Positions 52,100 through 60,292 of a stretch of 64,000 nucleotides of DNA are shown here, piece after piece; positions within the stretch are counted from its first letter, which is position 1, and the number at the start of each line of letters is the position of its first letter. This DNA comes from Roseiarcus sp963742305 (GTDB taxonomy: Bacteria > Pseudomonadota > Alphaproteobacteria > Rhizobiales > Beijerinckiaceae): contig CAVULN010000037.1 in NCBI GenBank assembly GCA_963742305.1, positions 38,144 to 102,143 of the forward strand, written 5' to 3'. Below the pieces are notes generated by a model. The model did not search any database, was not told the origin of the DNA, and saw only the letters and a program-made list of their open reading frames with translations. A program made the translations under genes and the position numbers.

Positions 52100-53125
52100 T
52101 TGAGCGTCGAGGCCGTGCGCAATCATACGTTGACAGAGGCCGGCGATCTGATCGAGCCTCTGCGCCGCATGGGCCTTTTGGGCCCGGACGAACGCCCCCG
52201 GATCACGCCTCTGACCGGCGGCGTGTCCTCGGACATCTCGCTTATCGAAGCGGGCGGGCGGCGGTTCTGCGTCAAGCGCGCGCTGCCGCGGCTCAAGGTC
52301 GCCGCCCTCTGGGAGGCGCCGGTCGGCCGCAACGCGGCGGAGGCGGCTTATATGCGGGCCACCGCGCGCTGGCTGCCGCGCGCCGTTCCGCGCATCCTCG
52401 GCGAGGACGCGGGCGCCGGCCTGTTCGCGATGGACTATCTCGCGCCCGAGGACCATCCGTTGTGGAAGGCGCAGCTTCTTGCGGGAATCGTGGTCGTGGA
52501 TTTCGCCGCCGCGGTCGGACGCGATCTCGCAATCATCCACGCGCGCAGCGCCGCCGATCCGGACATTCCACCCGTCTTCGCCAACGACGACATTTTCGAG
52601 GCGATCCGCATCGAGCCCTACCTGCGTGCGACCGGTCGCGCCCATCCCGAACTTGCCTCGCGGTTCGACGAGCTTGCGCATACGACGCTTAGAACCAGGC
52701 GCGCGCTGGTTCACGGCGACGTCAGCCCAAAGAACATCCTGCATGGGCCCAACGGACCGGTGTTCCTCGACGCCGAATGCGCCTGGTTCGGCGATCCGGC
52801 GTTCGATCTCGCCTTCTGTCTCAATCACCTCCTGCTCAAGGGCGCGCGCGACGGCGCCGACCGGGCGCGCTATGGCGCGGCCTTTTCGGCGCTGGCCAGC
52901 GCCTATCTCGCCGGCGTCGATTGGGAGGGCGCGGCTGAAATCGAAGCGCGCGCGGCTGCGCTGCTCCCGGCTCTGTTTCTCGCCCGCATCGACGGCAAGT
53001 CGCCGGTTGAGTATCTCGTCCGCGACGGCGAGCGCGCCGCGGTGCGCCGCTGCGCCATGCCGCTGATCGCCGATCCGCCGCGCCGCCTAGCCGACATCGC
53101 CGGCGCATGGATCAACTCGCGATGA
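52100..53125 (+). CDS. Aminoglycoside-phosphotransferase-fold small-molecule kinase
   Basis: A 341-aa APH-family kinase from TTG 52100. The N-lobe (GGVSSDISLIEAGGRRFCVKRA with the ATP-binding Lys) is followed by the catalytic loop LVHGDVSPKNILHG (Brenner HGDxxxxN, about residues 209-222) and FLDAECAWFGDPAFDLAFCL (metal Asp, about 230). Relatives phosphorylate hydroxyls on sugars, methylthioribose, choline or antibiotics. Set between an SDR and an enolase paralogue (ATGA overlap), a catabolic sugar or hydroxy-acid kinase is more likely than drug resistance. Confidence 0.85.
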   Translation: MSVEAVRNHTLTEAGDLIEPLRRMGLLGPDERPRITPLTGGVSSDISLIEAGGRRFCVKRALPRLKVAALWEAPVGRNAAEAAYMRATARWLPRAVPRILGEDAGAGLFAMDYLAPEDHPLWKAQLLAGIVVVDFAAAVGRDLAIIHARSAADPDIPPVFANDDIFEAIRIEPYLRATGRAHPELASRFDELAHTTLRTRRALVHGDVSPKNILHGPNGPVFLDAECAWFGDPAFDLAFCLNHLLLKGARDGADRARYGAAFSALASAYLAGVDWEGAAEIEARAAALLPALFLARIDGKSPVEYLVRDGERAAVRRCAMPLIADPPRRLADIAGAWINSR

Positions 53126-54450
53126 GCGAGCCGGTCATCCAGTCGCTGGTCGCGAGACGCATCTGGGATTCGCGCGGCCGCCCGACCATCGAAGCGGAAA
53201 TTGCGCTCAGCGACGGCGCGATCGGGCGAGGCGTTGCGCCGGCCGGCGCATCGCGCGGGAGCCGCGAGGCGATCGACAAGCGCGATGGAGGCAAGCGCCT
53301 CGGCGGTCTCGACGTGCAGGATGCGCTGCAGGGGATCACCAAAGAAATCGCGCCTACGCTGATCGGCCTCGACCCGTTCGATCAGGCTTGCATCGACGCG
53401 AAGCTCATCTCCCTCGACGGAACCCCCAGCAAGGCGAGGCTCGGGGGCAACGCGCTGACCGCAGTCTCGCTCGCCGTCCTTCATGCGGCGGCGGCCAGCC
53501 GGGGCCTTCCGCTCTGGCGCCATTGCCTTGGGGAAGAGCCCCCGATCATTCCGCTTCCCGAGATCCAGATTTTCGGCGGCGGCGCCCATGCCGGACGGCG
53601 AACCGACATCCAGGACTTCATGGTCATCGCGCCGCGCGCGAAGAGCTTCGCCGAGGCGCTCGAGGTCACGGCGGAAATCTATCATGCGGCCGGCGCGATC
53701 ATGGCCGAGCGCGGCCTCCTTCAGGGCGTGGCTGACGAGGGCGGCTGGTGGCCGGCCTTTTCCAGCAACGAGGAGGCGCTGGACACGCTTATGCGCGCGA
53801 TCGAGCGCGCGGGGCTTCATCCGGGCGAGGATGCGGCGATATCGCTCGACGTTGCCGCGTCGGAATTCGGAAAGGACGGCCGCTATCGTCTGGGCCTCGA
53901 GAGCCGCGAGCTCGACCGCGACGCGCTGACCGAAATGCTGCTCCAATGGCTCGACCGCTATCCGATCCTGTCGATCGAGGACCCGTTCGCCGAAGACGAC
54001 GACATCGGGTTCGAGCGCTTCACCGCGGCAATCGGCGACCGCGTCCAGGTGATCGGCGACGACTATCTCGTGACCAGCGCGAGCCGGATCAGCGAGGCGG
54101 CGCGCCGCGGAAGCGTCAACGCCGCTCTGATCAAGGTCAATCAGGCTGGAACGGTCAGCGAAGCCAGGGCCGCGTGCGACGAAGCGCGCCGCGCGGGCTT
54201 CGGCACGATCGTCTCGGCGCGTTCGGGAGAGACCGAGGACACGTCCATCGTTCATCTCGCGATCGGCTGGGGCGCGGGCCAGCTCAAGGTCGGCTCGTTC
54301 GCGCGCTCCGAGCGGATGGCGAAATGGAACGCGGCCTTGCGCATCGAAGAGGCGCTTGGCCCGAAGGCGCGCTTCGCGGGCCTCGATGAAACGCCCATGT
54401 GCCGGCGCGCCGCGAAACCGGCGGCGTTTGCTGCTGGAGAACCAGCCTGA
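53122..54450 (+). CDS. Enolase paralogue with altered substrate-site residues
   Basis: A 442-aa protein from ATG 53122 (ATGA overlap with the kinase stop; a slightly earlier ATG at 53107 lacks it). It aligns with glycolytic enolase throughout: WDSRGRPTIEAEI, GASRGSREA, H156 in GGAHAGRRTDIQDFM, ADEGGWWPAF, LDVAASEF, SIEDPFAEDD, GDDYLVTS, catalytic Lys338 in ALIKVNQAGT, and QLKVGSFARSER. The three metal acids and the catalytic Glu/Lys pair are kept. But D165 replaces the conserved Glu of DIQEF, and A366 replaces the His of SHRSGETED. NNV beside HAD is also changed. A role in dehydrating a different phosphorylated hydroxy acid, made by the adjacent kinase, is inferred. Confidence 0.88.
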   Translation: MSEPVIQSLVARRIWDSRGRPTIEAEIALSDGAIGRGVAPAGASRGSREAIDKRDGGKRLGGLDVQDALQGITKEIAPTLIGLDPFDQACIDAKLISLDGTPSKARLGGNALTAVSLAVLHAAAASRGLPLWRHCLGEEPPIIPLPEIQIFGGGAHAGRRTDIQDFMVIAPRAKSFAEALEVTAEIYHAAGAIMAERGLLQGVADEGGWWPAFSSNEEALDTLMRAIERAGLHPGEDAAISLDVAASEFGKDGRYRLGLESRELDRDALTEMLLQWLDRYPILSIEDPFAEDDDIGFERFTAAIGDRVQVIGDDYLVTSASRISEAARRGSVNAALIKVNQAGTVSEARAACDEARRAGFGTIVSARSGETEDTSIVHLAIGWGAGQLKVGSFARSERMAKWNAALRIEEALGPKARFAGLDETPMCRRAAKPAAFAAGEPA

Positions 54451-55956
54451 TGACGAATTCCTTGTCCATCGAAAGCGGCGCGCTGGCCGTCCCCGAGCCG
54501 GATGCGGGCGGCGTTCGTGTCTATAAAGGCGTTCCCTACGCCTCGCCGCCGCTCGGGCGCTTGCGTTGGCGCGCGCCCGAGCCGGTCGCGCCCTGGACCG
54601 GGGTGCGCCCGGCCAGCGCCTTCGGGGCCCATTCCATCCAGGGCGTCGTATGGGACGACATCGACCTCAGCAAGGCCCCGATCTCCGAGGATTGCCTCTA
54701 TCTCAACGTCTGGACCCCGGCCGCGCCGGGCGATCGCTCTCGCCTGTCCGTGATGGTCTGGATCCACGGCGGCGGCTTTGTCGCTGGCTCGGGCGCCGAG
54801 CCGCGCTACGACGGCGCGCGTCTCGCGGCGCGTGGAATCATCGTCGTCACGCTCAACCATCGGCTGAACGCCCTGGGCTTCCTCGCCCATCCTGAACTCA
54901 CCCCCGAGTTCGAACCATGCCGCGTCCGGGAACTACGGCATGCTCGACCTTGTCGCCGCACTCGAATGGGTCAAGCGCAACATTGCCGCCTTCGGCGGCG
55001 ATCCGAACAAGATCACGATCGCGGGCGAATCCGCAGGCTCGGAGGCGGCGTCGGCGCTCATGGCCTCGCCCTTGGCCAAGGGCTTGTTCGCGCAGGTCAT
55101 CGGCGAGAGCGGAGCCATGTTCGCTTCGCCTGCCCGCGCGCCGGCCTCGCTCGAGAAGGCCGAAGCCGCAGGTCTCGATTTCATGCGCAAGGTCGGCGCG
55201 CGTTCGCTCGCTGAACTGCGCGCCGCCCCCACGGAGGCGATCCTCAAAGCCGCGCCGGGGCTCGGCTTCCGTCCGATCGTCGATGGCTGTTTTCTGCCGC
55301 GCTCGCCCGCCGAGATTTTCGCTTCCGGCGAGCAGAGCGATGCGCCCCTCATGGCGGGCTGGAACAAGGACGAGGGCTTCAACTTCACCCTGCTTCAGGG
55401 CGACAACGCGAAACGCCCGTATGCTGAACTCGCCCGCTCGATCTTTGGTGAGCGAACAGAGGCGGCGCTTGAGTTCTACCCCGTCGGATCGCCCGAGACC
55501 GACGCGGCGTCCGCCCGCGCGCTCGGCGGCGATCTTGTCATCATCCACCCGACCTGGGCCTGGATCGAGGCGCAGAAGCAAACCGGCCGCGCCGACATTT
55601 TCCGCTTCCGGTTCGACCGCTGCCCGCTTACGCCGCAAGGCTGGTTCGGCGAGCGTTCGAGCCGCGACGCCGGCGCCTTCCATGCGGGCGAGATTCTCTA
55701 CGTCTTCGACAATCTCCACGCTTTTCCGTGGACGATCGAGGACGCCGATCGCGATCTGGCGCGGCTCGCGTCGAGCTATTGGGTCAACTTCGTCATGAAC
55801 GGAGATCCTAATGGCGAAGGCTTGCCGCGCTGGGCGTCCTTTCGCGGCGCCGGCTCTCCGGTCATGACGCTCGACACGCCTCCGAAGGCGGGGCCGGAGG
55901 AATGGCGGGAGCGGCAGGCGTTCCTCAGCCGCGCGACGGATGCGGGGTCGCGCTGA
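54450..55956 (+). pseudogene. Type-B carboxylesterase, one +1 frameshift
   Basis: MTNSLSIESGALAVPEPDAG, GVPYASPPLGRLRW, SEDCLYLNVWTPA, the oxyanion region WIHGGGFVAGSG and NHRLNALGFLAHPEL are in one phase. ASGNYGMLDLVAALEWVKRN, the nucleophile GESAGSEA, WNKDEGFNF and the C-terminal half are in another. Deleting one C at 54915-54916 rejoins ELTPEFEHAASGNYG. Corrected length is about 501 aa, normal for the family. It begins 1 bp overlapping the enolase stop (TGATG). Likely releases an acyl group from the pathway substrate. Confidence 0.88.
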
Positions 55957-56017
55957 TGGCATTGGATTGGAGCGCGGCTGGCGCGATAAGCGAGCGCGTT
56001 GCAGTGGGTCGATCCGT

Positions 56018-57202
56018 TCAGCCGAAGCGAGCGGAGGTCCAGGCGCCGTTGTTCCGGCTGGACTTGACCGCCGCCTCGACAAACGCCACGCCCCGCGCGC
56101 CGTCCACAACGTCCGGCGTCAGCTTCGCGCTTCGTGCGGGCTCGCGGCCCGCCCGGCGGGCCGAAATCAGCTCCGCCGCGCCCCGGTAGAGGTTGGCGAA
56201 GCCTTCGACATAGCCTTCCGGATGGCCGCCCGGCATGCGCGAGCCCTCGACCGCGAGCGCCGTATTGGCCGGGCCGCCACGCCTCAGAATGCGGGACGGC
56301 TCGCCATATGGCGTGAAGCGCAGAATTTCCGGCTCCTCGCCAAACCATTCGAGCCCGCCCCGTGCGCCGTAGACCTTGAGGCTCAGATTATTGAGATTGC
56401 CGACCGCCACCTGGCTCGCCGAGAGCAGGCCTCGCGCCCCGCCAGCGAACCGCATCATGACATGCGCGTGGTCGTCGAGCCGGCGGCCCGGAACGAAGGT
56501 CACGAGGTCGGCCGAGACCGCGTCGAGTTCGAGCCCGGTCACGAATAGGGCGAGCGAGTGCGCATGAACGCCGATGTCGGCGAGACACGCGGAAGCACCG
56601 GCACGCGCGGGATCGGTGCGCCATTCCGCCTGCTTGTGTCCGTCGGCGTCGATCGGCAGGGTGAGCCAGTCCTGGACATAGGCCGCGTGAACGACCCGGA
56701 CCTCGCCGATCTCGCCGCCGGCGATCATCTCGCGCGCCTGGCGCGCCATCGGATAGCCGGTGTTGTTGAGGGTCACTGCAAAGACGAGCCGCTTGGCACG
56801 GGTGAGTTCGACAAGCTCGGAGGCTTCGGCGAGCGTCGCCGACAGTGGCTTGTCGCAGATGACGTCGATCCCGGCTTCCAGAAACGCCTTGGCGACCGGA
56901 AAGTGAAGGTGGTTCGGGGTGACGATGACCGCGGCCTCGATCCCGTCCGGGCGCTCGGCCTCGCGAACCGCCATTTCACGATAGTCCGAATAGGTCCGGT
57001 CGGACGCGAGGCCCAGGTCGGCGCCGGAGGCGCGCGCGTTTTCAGGGTCCGCGGACAAGGCGCCCGCCTTCAGTTCGATCAGATCGTCGAGCCGCATCGC
57101 CATGCGATGAACCGCGCCGATGAACGCGTTGCGGCCGCCGCCGATCATGCCGACGCGCAGGCGTCCGCCCCCGGGCCCCTCGATCGCCGTCGCGTGGACC
57201 AT
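56018..57202 (-). CDS. Gfo/Idh/MocA-family oxidoreductase (first)
   Basis: This 394-aa protein has an N-terminal NAD(P) motif (RVGMIGGGRNAFIGAVHRMA), VTPNHLHFPVAKAFLEAG, the catalytic Lys in VICDKPLSATL (EKP-type, here CDKP, about residue 118) and CLADIGVHAHSLALFVTG (DxxxH, about 208-212). The family oxidises sugars, inositols and glycosides at C3. Convergent with the esterase gene. It lies 5 bp after the isomerase gene, forming a two-gene minus-strand operon. Confidence 0.9.
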   Translation of the reverse strand: MVHATAIEGPGGGRLRVGMIGGGRNAFIGAVHRMAMRLDDLIELKAGALSADPENARASGADLGLASDRTYSDYREMAVREAERPDGIEAAVIVTPNHLHFPVAKAFLEAGIDVICDKPLSATLAEASELVELTRAKRLVFAVTLNNTGYPMARQAREMIAGGEIGEVRVVHAAYVQDWLTLPIDADGHKQAEWRTDPARAGASACLADIGVHAHSLALFVTGLELDAVSADLVTFVPGRRLDDHAHVMMRFAGGARGLLSASQVAVGNLNNLSLKVYGARGGLEWFGEEPEILRFTPYGEPSRILRRGGPANTALAVEGSRMPGGHPEGYVEGFANLYRGAAELISARRAGREPARSAKLTPDVVDGARGVAFVEAAVKSSRNNGAWTSARFG

Positions 57203-57207
57203 CGGCT

Positions 57208-58266
57208 CTAGCCTCGAATGCCGAGCAGCTTGAGGTTCACCGCGCGATCAGCGCCGGTGGCGGCGAAATCGTCGAACACCCGGTCCGTCACCTCGACGAT
57301 ATGGTTGGCGATGAACTTGGCGCCCTCGCGCGCCGCGACCTCCGGATGCTCGAGGCAGCATTCCCACTCGTACACCGCCCAGCCGGCGAAATCATAAGCC
57401 GCGAGCTTCGAGAAGATTGCCTTGAAATTGACCTGTCCGTGCCCGAGCGAGCGGTCGCGGCCGGCGCGGTCGAGCCAGCCCTTGTAGCCACCATACACCC
57501 CCTGCTTCGCAGTCGGATTGAACTCGGCGTCCTTGACGTGGAACATCTTGATGCGGTCGTGATAGGCGTCGATGAAGCCGAGATAGTCCATGCACTGCTT
57601 GATGAAGTGGCTGGCGTCGTAATTGATATTGCAGCGCTTGTGCCCGCCGACCGCGTCGAGGAACATGTCGAAGGTGTCGCCGTCGAAGACATCTTCGCTC
57701 GGGTGGATCTCGAAGCAGAGGTCGACGCCGTTCTCGTCGAAGGCGTCGAGAATCGGCTTCCACCGGCGGCCCTGCTCGGCGAAGCATTCCTCGATCAGCC
57801 CGGCGGGCCGCTGCGGATAGGGATAGAAATAGGGCCAGGCCAGCGAGCCTGTGAAGCTCACATGCTCGGTCAAGCCAAACCGGCGCGAAACGCGGGCGAC
57901 CTTGCGCACCTGTTCCGCCGCCCAGCGGCGCCGCTTCTCGGGATCTCCGCGCACGGGCGCCGGGCACTGGCCGTCGAACATCGCGTCGTAGGCGGGATGA
58001 ACGGACACCATCTGGCCCTGAAAATGGGTGGAGAACTCGCTGATCGCGATGCCAATGTCGGCCAGCGTTCCCTTGATCTCGTCGCAATAGGTCTCGCTTT
58101 CGTAGGCCTTGTCGAGGTCGAAAAAGCGGCTGTCCCAGGTCGGGATCTGGATGGCGCTGTAGCCGTATCCTTTCGCCCACTTCGCGATTCCGGCGAGACT
58201 GTTATGCGGCGGCTCGTCGGTTGCGAACTGGGCAAGAAACAGGCCCGGGCCCTTGATCGTCCGCAT
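57208..58266 (-). CDS. Xylose-isomerase-like TIM-barrel (sugar phosphate isomerase/epimerase family)
   Basis: A 352-aa AP_endonuc_2-fold protein from ATG 58266 (GGGAGAGA upstream). It has YSAIQIPTWDSRFFDLDKAY, ISEFSTHFQGQMVSVHPAYD, a metal-site series LCFEIHPSEDVFDG (Glu), CNINYDASHFIKQ (Asp, His) and KMFHVKDAEF (His), then WAVYEWECCLEHPE (Glu). All metal ligands expected of the family appear present. Such proteins isomerise or epimerise keto-sugars, or act as 3-keto-glycoside lyases with Gfo/Idh partners. A longer open phase upstream (to 58353) overlaps the divergent SDR promoter and is ignored. Confidence 0.88.
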   Translation of the reverse strand: MRTIKGPGLFLAQFATDEPPHNSLAGIAKWAKGYGYSAIQIPTWDSRFFDLDKAYESETYCDEIKGTLADIGIAISEFSTHFQGQMVSVHPAYDAMFDGQCPAPVRGDPEKRRRWAAEQVRKVARVSRRFGLTEHVSFTGSLAWPYFYPYPQRPAGLIEECFAEQGRRWKPILDAFDENGVDLCFEIHPSEDVFDGDTFDMFLDAVGGHKRCNINYDASHFIKQCMDYLGFIDAYHDRIKMFHVKDAEFNPTAKQGVYGGYKGWLDRAGRDRSLGHGQVNFKAIFSKLAAYDFAGWAVYEWECCLEHPEVAAREGAKFIANHIVEVTDRVFDDFAATGADRAVNLKLLGIRG

Positions 58267-58367
58267 CGCGTTTCTCTCCCTTGGCCCGCAGCCTGCTGGC
58301 CACGGAAACGTTGTGCTGCGCCGTCGATACTGGCAAGAAACGCTGATTGTCAAAGGGGGGCGCCGGC

Positions 58368-59138
58368 GTGAACGGACGGGTGGTCGTGGTTACCGGGTCG
58401 AGCCAGGGCGTGGGCCTGGGCATCGCTGAAGTTGCAGCGCGCGCGGGCGCCGAAGGCGTCCTCCTGACCGGCAGGGACGCGGCCAAGGGCGCGGCCGCCG
58501 CGGCTCAAGTCGAGCGGAGCGGGGCGGCGGCCTTGTTCGTCAAGGCCGATCTCGAGGACGTCCGCGCGCCGGACCTCATCTTCGATGCGGCGCTCGAGCG
58601 CTTCGGCCGCGTCGACGCGCTGGTCAATTCCGCCGCCCTCACCGACCGGGGGTCGCTCGCGGAAGCGGACTTGAGGCTCTGGGAGCGTCTGTTCGCGGTC
58701 AATGCGCGGGCCCCGTTCTTTCTCATGCAGCGGCTCGTCAACCATCTGCGCCCGCGCGGCGCCCCGGGCTCGATCGTCAACATCCTCTCCGTGCACGCGC
58801 GCGGCGGCGCGCCCGAACTCGCCGTCTACGCCGCCTCGAAGTCGGCGCTGGCCGGGCTCACCAAGAATTCGGCGCACGCCCACCGGTTCGACCGCATCCG
58901 CGTCAATGGCGTTATTCTTGGCTGGGTGGACACGCCGGCCGAGCGGCACATGCAGGCGGTCACGCTCGGCAAGGGCGAGGGATGGCTCGCAGAAACCGCC
59001 GCGACCATGCCGTTCAAGCGCATGCTGACCCCCGACGACGTCGCGCGGCTTGCGCTCTTCCTTCTCTCCGACGCCTCGGAGCCGATGACCGGCGCCCTCA
59101 TCGACTACGCGCAGTTCGTGTTCGGCGGGCTGGGCTGA
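58368..59138 (+). CDS. Short-chain dehydrogenase/reductase (second)
   Basis: A 256-aa SDR from GTG 58368 (GGGGGG run upstream). It has TGSSQGVGLGI, VNSAA (for NNAG), Ser in NILSVHARGG and YAASK. The C-terminus LSDASEPMTGALIDYAQF is typical. Divergent from the TIM-barrel gene with 101 bp between; the Gfo/Idh gene follows 28 bp later. Probably another oxidation step in the same module. Confidence 0.88.
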   Translation: MNGRVVVVTGSSQGVGLGIAEVAARAGAEGVLLTGRDAAKGAAAAAQVERSGAAALFVKADLEDVRAPDLIFDAALERFGRVDALVNSAALTDRGSLAEADLRLWERLFAVNARAPFFLMQRLVNHLRPRGAPGSIVNILSVHARGGAPELAVYAASKSALAGLTKNSAHAHRFDRIRVNGVILGWVDTPAERHMQAVTLGKGEGWLAETAATMPFKRMLTPDDVARLALFLLSDASEPMTGALIDYAQFVFGGLG

Positions 59139-59166
59139 GCCCCTCTCGCCCAGGAAGGATCGTCAG

Positions 59167-60243
59167 ATGCGCAAATGGCGGGTCGTGGGCATAAGCTTCG
59201 AACATATGCACATGGGCGACCTCTTGCGCGAGGTCCATGACCACGCCAGCGCCGAGATCGCCGGCGTCTGCGACGAAAACGAAGCGAGGATGGCGGACGC
59301 GATCGCCAATTTCGCCATTTCCCCGGAGCGCGTGTTCAGCGACATTGAGCGATGCGTGAGCGAGGCGCGTCCCGATCTCGCCATCCTTTGTCCCGCGACC
59401 GCCCGGCACGCGGACGTGGTCGAGGAGGTCGCTGCGCTCGGCGTCGACATCCTCATTGAAAAGCCGTTTGCAGCCTCGCTCGCCGACGCCGACCGGATCC
59501 TCGCCGCCGTCAAGACGTCGGGCATCCGGCTCGCGGTCAACTGGCCTTTGCGCTGGTATCCGCCGCATGTGACGATGAAGCGCCTGATCGACGAGGGGCT
59601 CATTGGAGACCCGATCGAGGTTCATTTTTACGACGGCAACCGCGGCCCGCTTTATCACCGCGCCGACAAGGTTGTGGTTTCGGACGAGGAGGTCGGGCGT
59701 GAGAAGCCAACCTCGTGGTGGTACAGCAAGGCCGCCGGCGGCGGGAGCCTGCTCGACTATCTCGGCTATGGCGCGACGCTCGGGACCTGGTTCATGAACG
59801 GCGAGGCGCCGGTCGAGGTGACCGTGGTCGTTGACGAGCCGCCAGGGCTCGAGGTCGACGAGCATTCGATTACCGTCTGCCGCTACGCCCGGGGACTGTC
59901 GAAGCTCGAAACGCGCTGGGGGACGTTCACCGATCCTTGGACCGAGCAGCCGCAGCCCAGGTGCGGCTTTGTTGTCGTGGGTTCCAAGGGTACGATTTCG
60001 AGCTACGATTACGACGCGCATGTCGGCGTGCAGACCCGCGCTCATCCGGCCGTCCGCCAGATGGCGGTGGACGAACTCAAGGCGCCGTTCCGCCGGCCGG
60101 TCGAATCCGTGCTCCGTTGCAAGGAGCACGGGATCAAATTCGAGGGGCCGCTCGATCCCGCGCTCTGCCGCACCGCGCAGCGCATCGTCGACACCGCTGC
60201 GCTCTTGGCCAAAGAGCGGCGTACCTTGGCGTTGCTGCCGTAA
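59167..60243 (+). CDS. Gfo/Idh/MocA-family oxidoreductase (second)
   Basis: This 358-aa protein starts RKWRVVGISFEHMHMGDLLR, where the GxGxxG loop is replaced by GISFEHMHMG, a known variant. It has CPATARHADVVEEVAALGVD, catalytic Lys in ILIEKPFAASL (about residue 100) and GGGSLLDYLGYGATLGTWF (Asp and Tyr instead of DxxxH). It differs from the first Gfo/Idh in both motifs, so they are not simple duplicates. Last gene of the module. Confidence 0.88.
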   Translation: MRKWRVVGISFEHMHMGDLLREVHDHASAEIAGVCDENEARMADAIANFAISPERVFSDIERCVSEARPDLAILCPATARHADVVEEVAALGVDILIEKPFAASLADADRILAAVKTSGIRLAVNWPLRWYPPHVTMKRLIDEGLIGDPIEVHFYDGNRGPLYHRADKVVVSDEEVGREKPTSWWYSKAAGGGSLLDYLGYGATLGTWFMNGEAPVEVTVVVDEPPGLEVDEHSITVCRYARGLSKLETRWGTFTDPWTEQPQPRCGFVVVGSKGTISSYDYDAHVGVQTRAHPAVRQMAVDELKAPFRRPVESVLRCKEHGIKFEGPLDPALCRTAQRIVDTAALLAKERRTLALLP

Positions 60244-60292
60244 GGGACGGCCACGGCGCCTTGTGACAGGCTGGTGAGGAAAAGGGAGCGCG

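Noticed and set aside
52100..53125. Aminoglycoside resistance gene
   Set aside because: The APH fold is shared by many metabolic kinases; the overlapping SDR and enolase-like genes point to catabolism, not resistance.
57301..58371. Plus-strand open frame opposite the TIM-barrel gene
   Set aside because: Shadow; the minus strand carries the full metal-ligand set.
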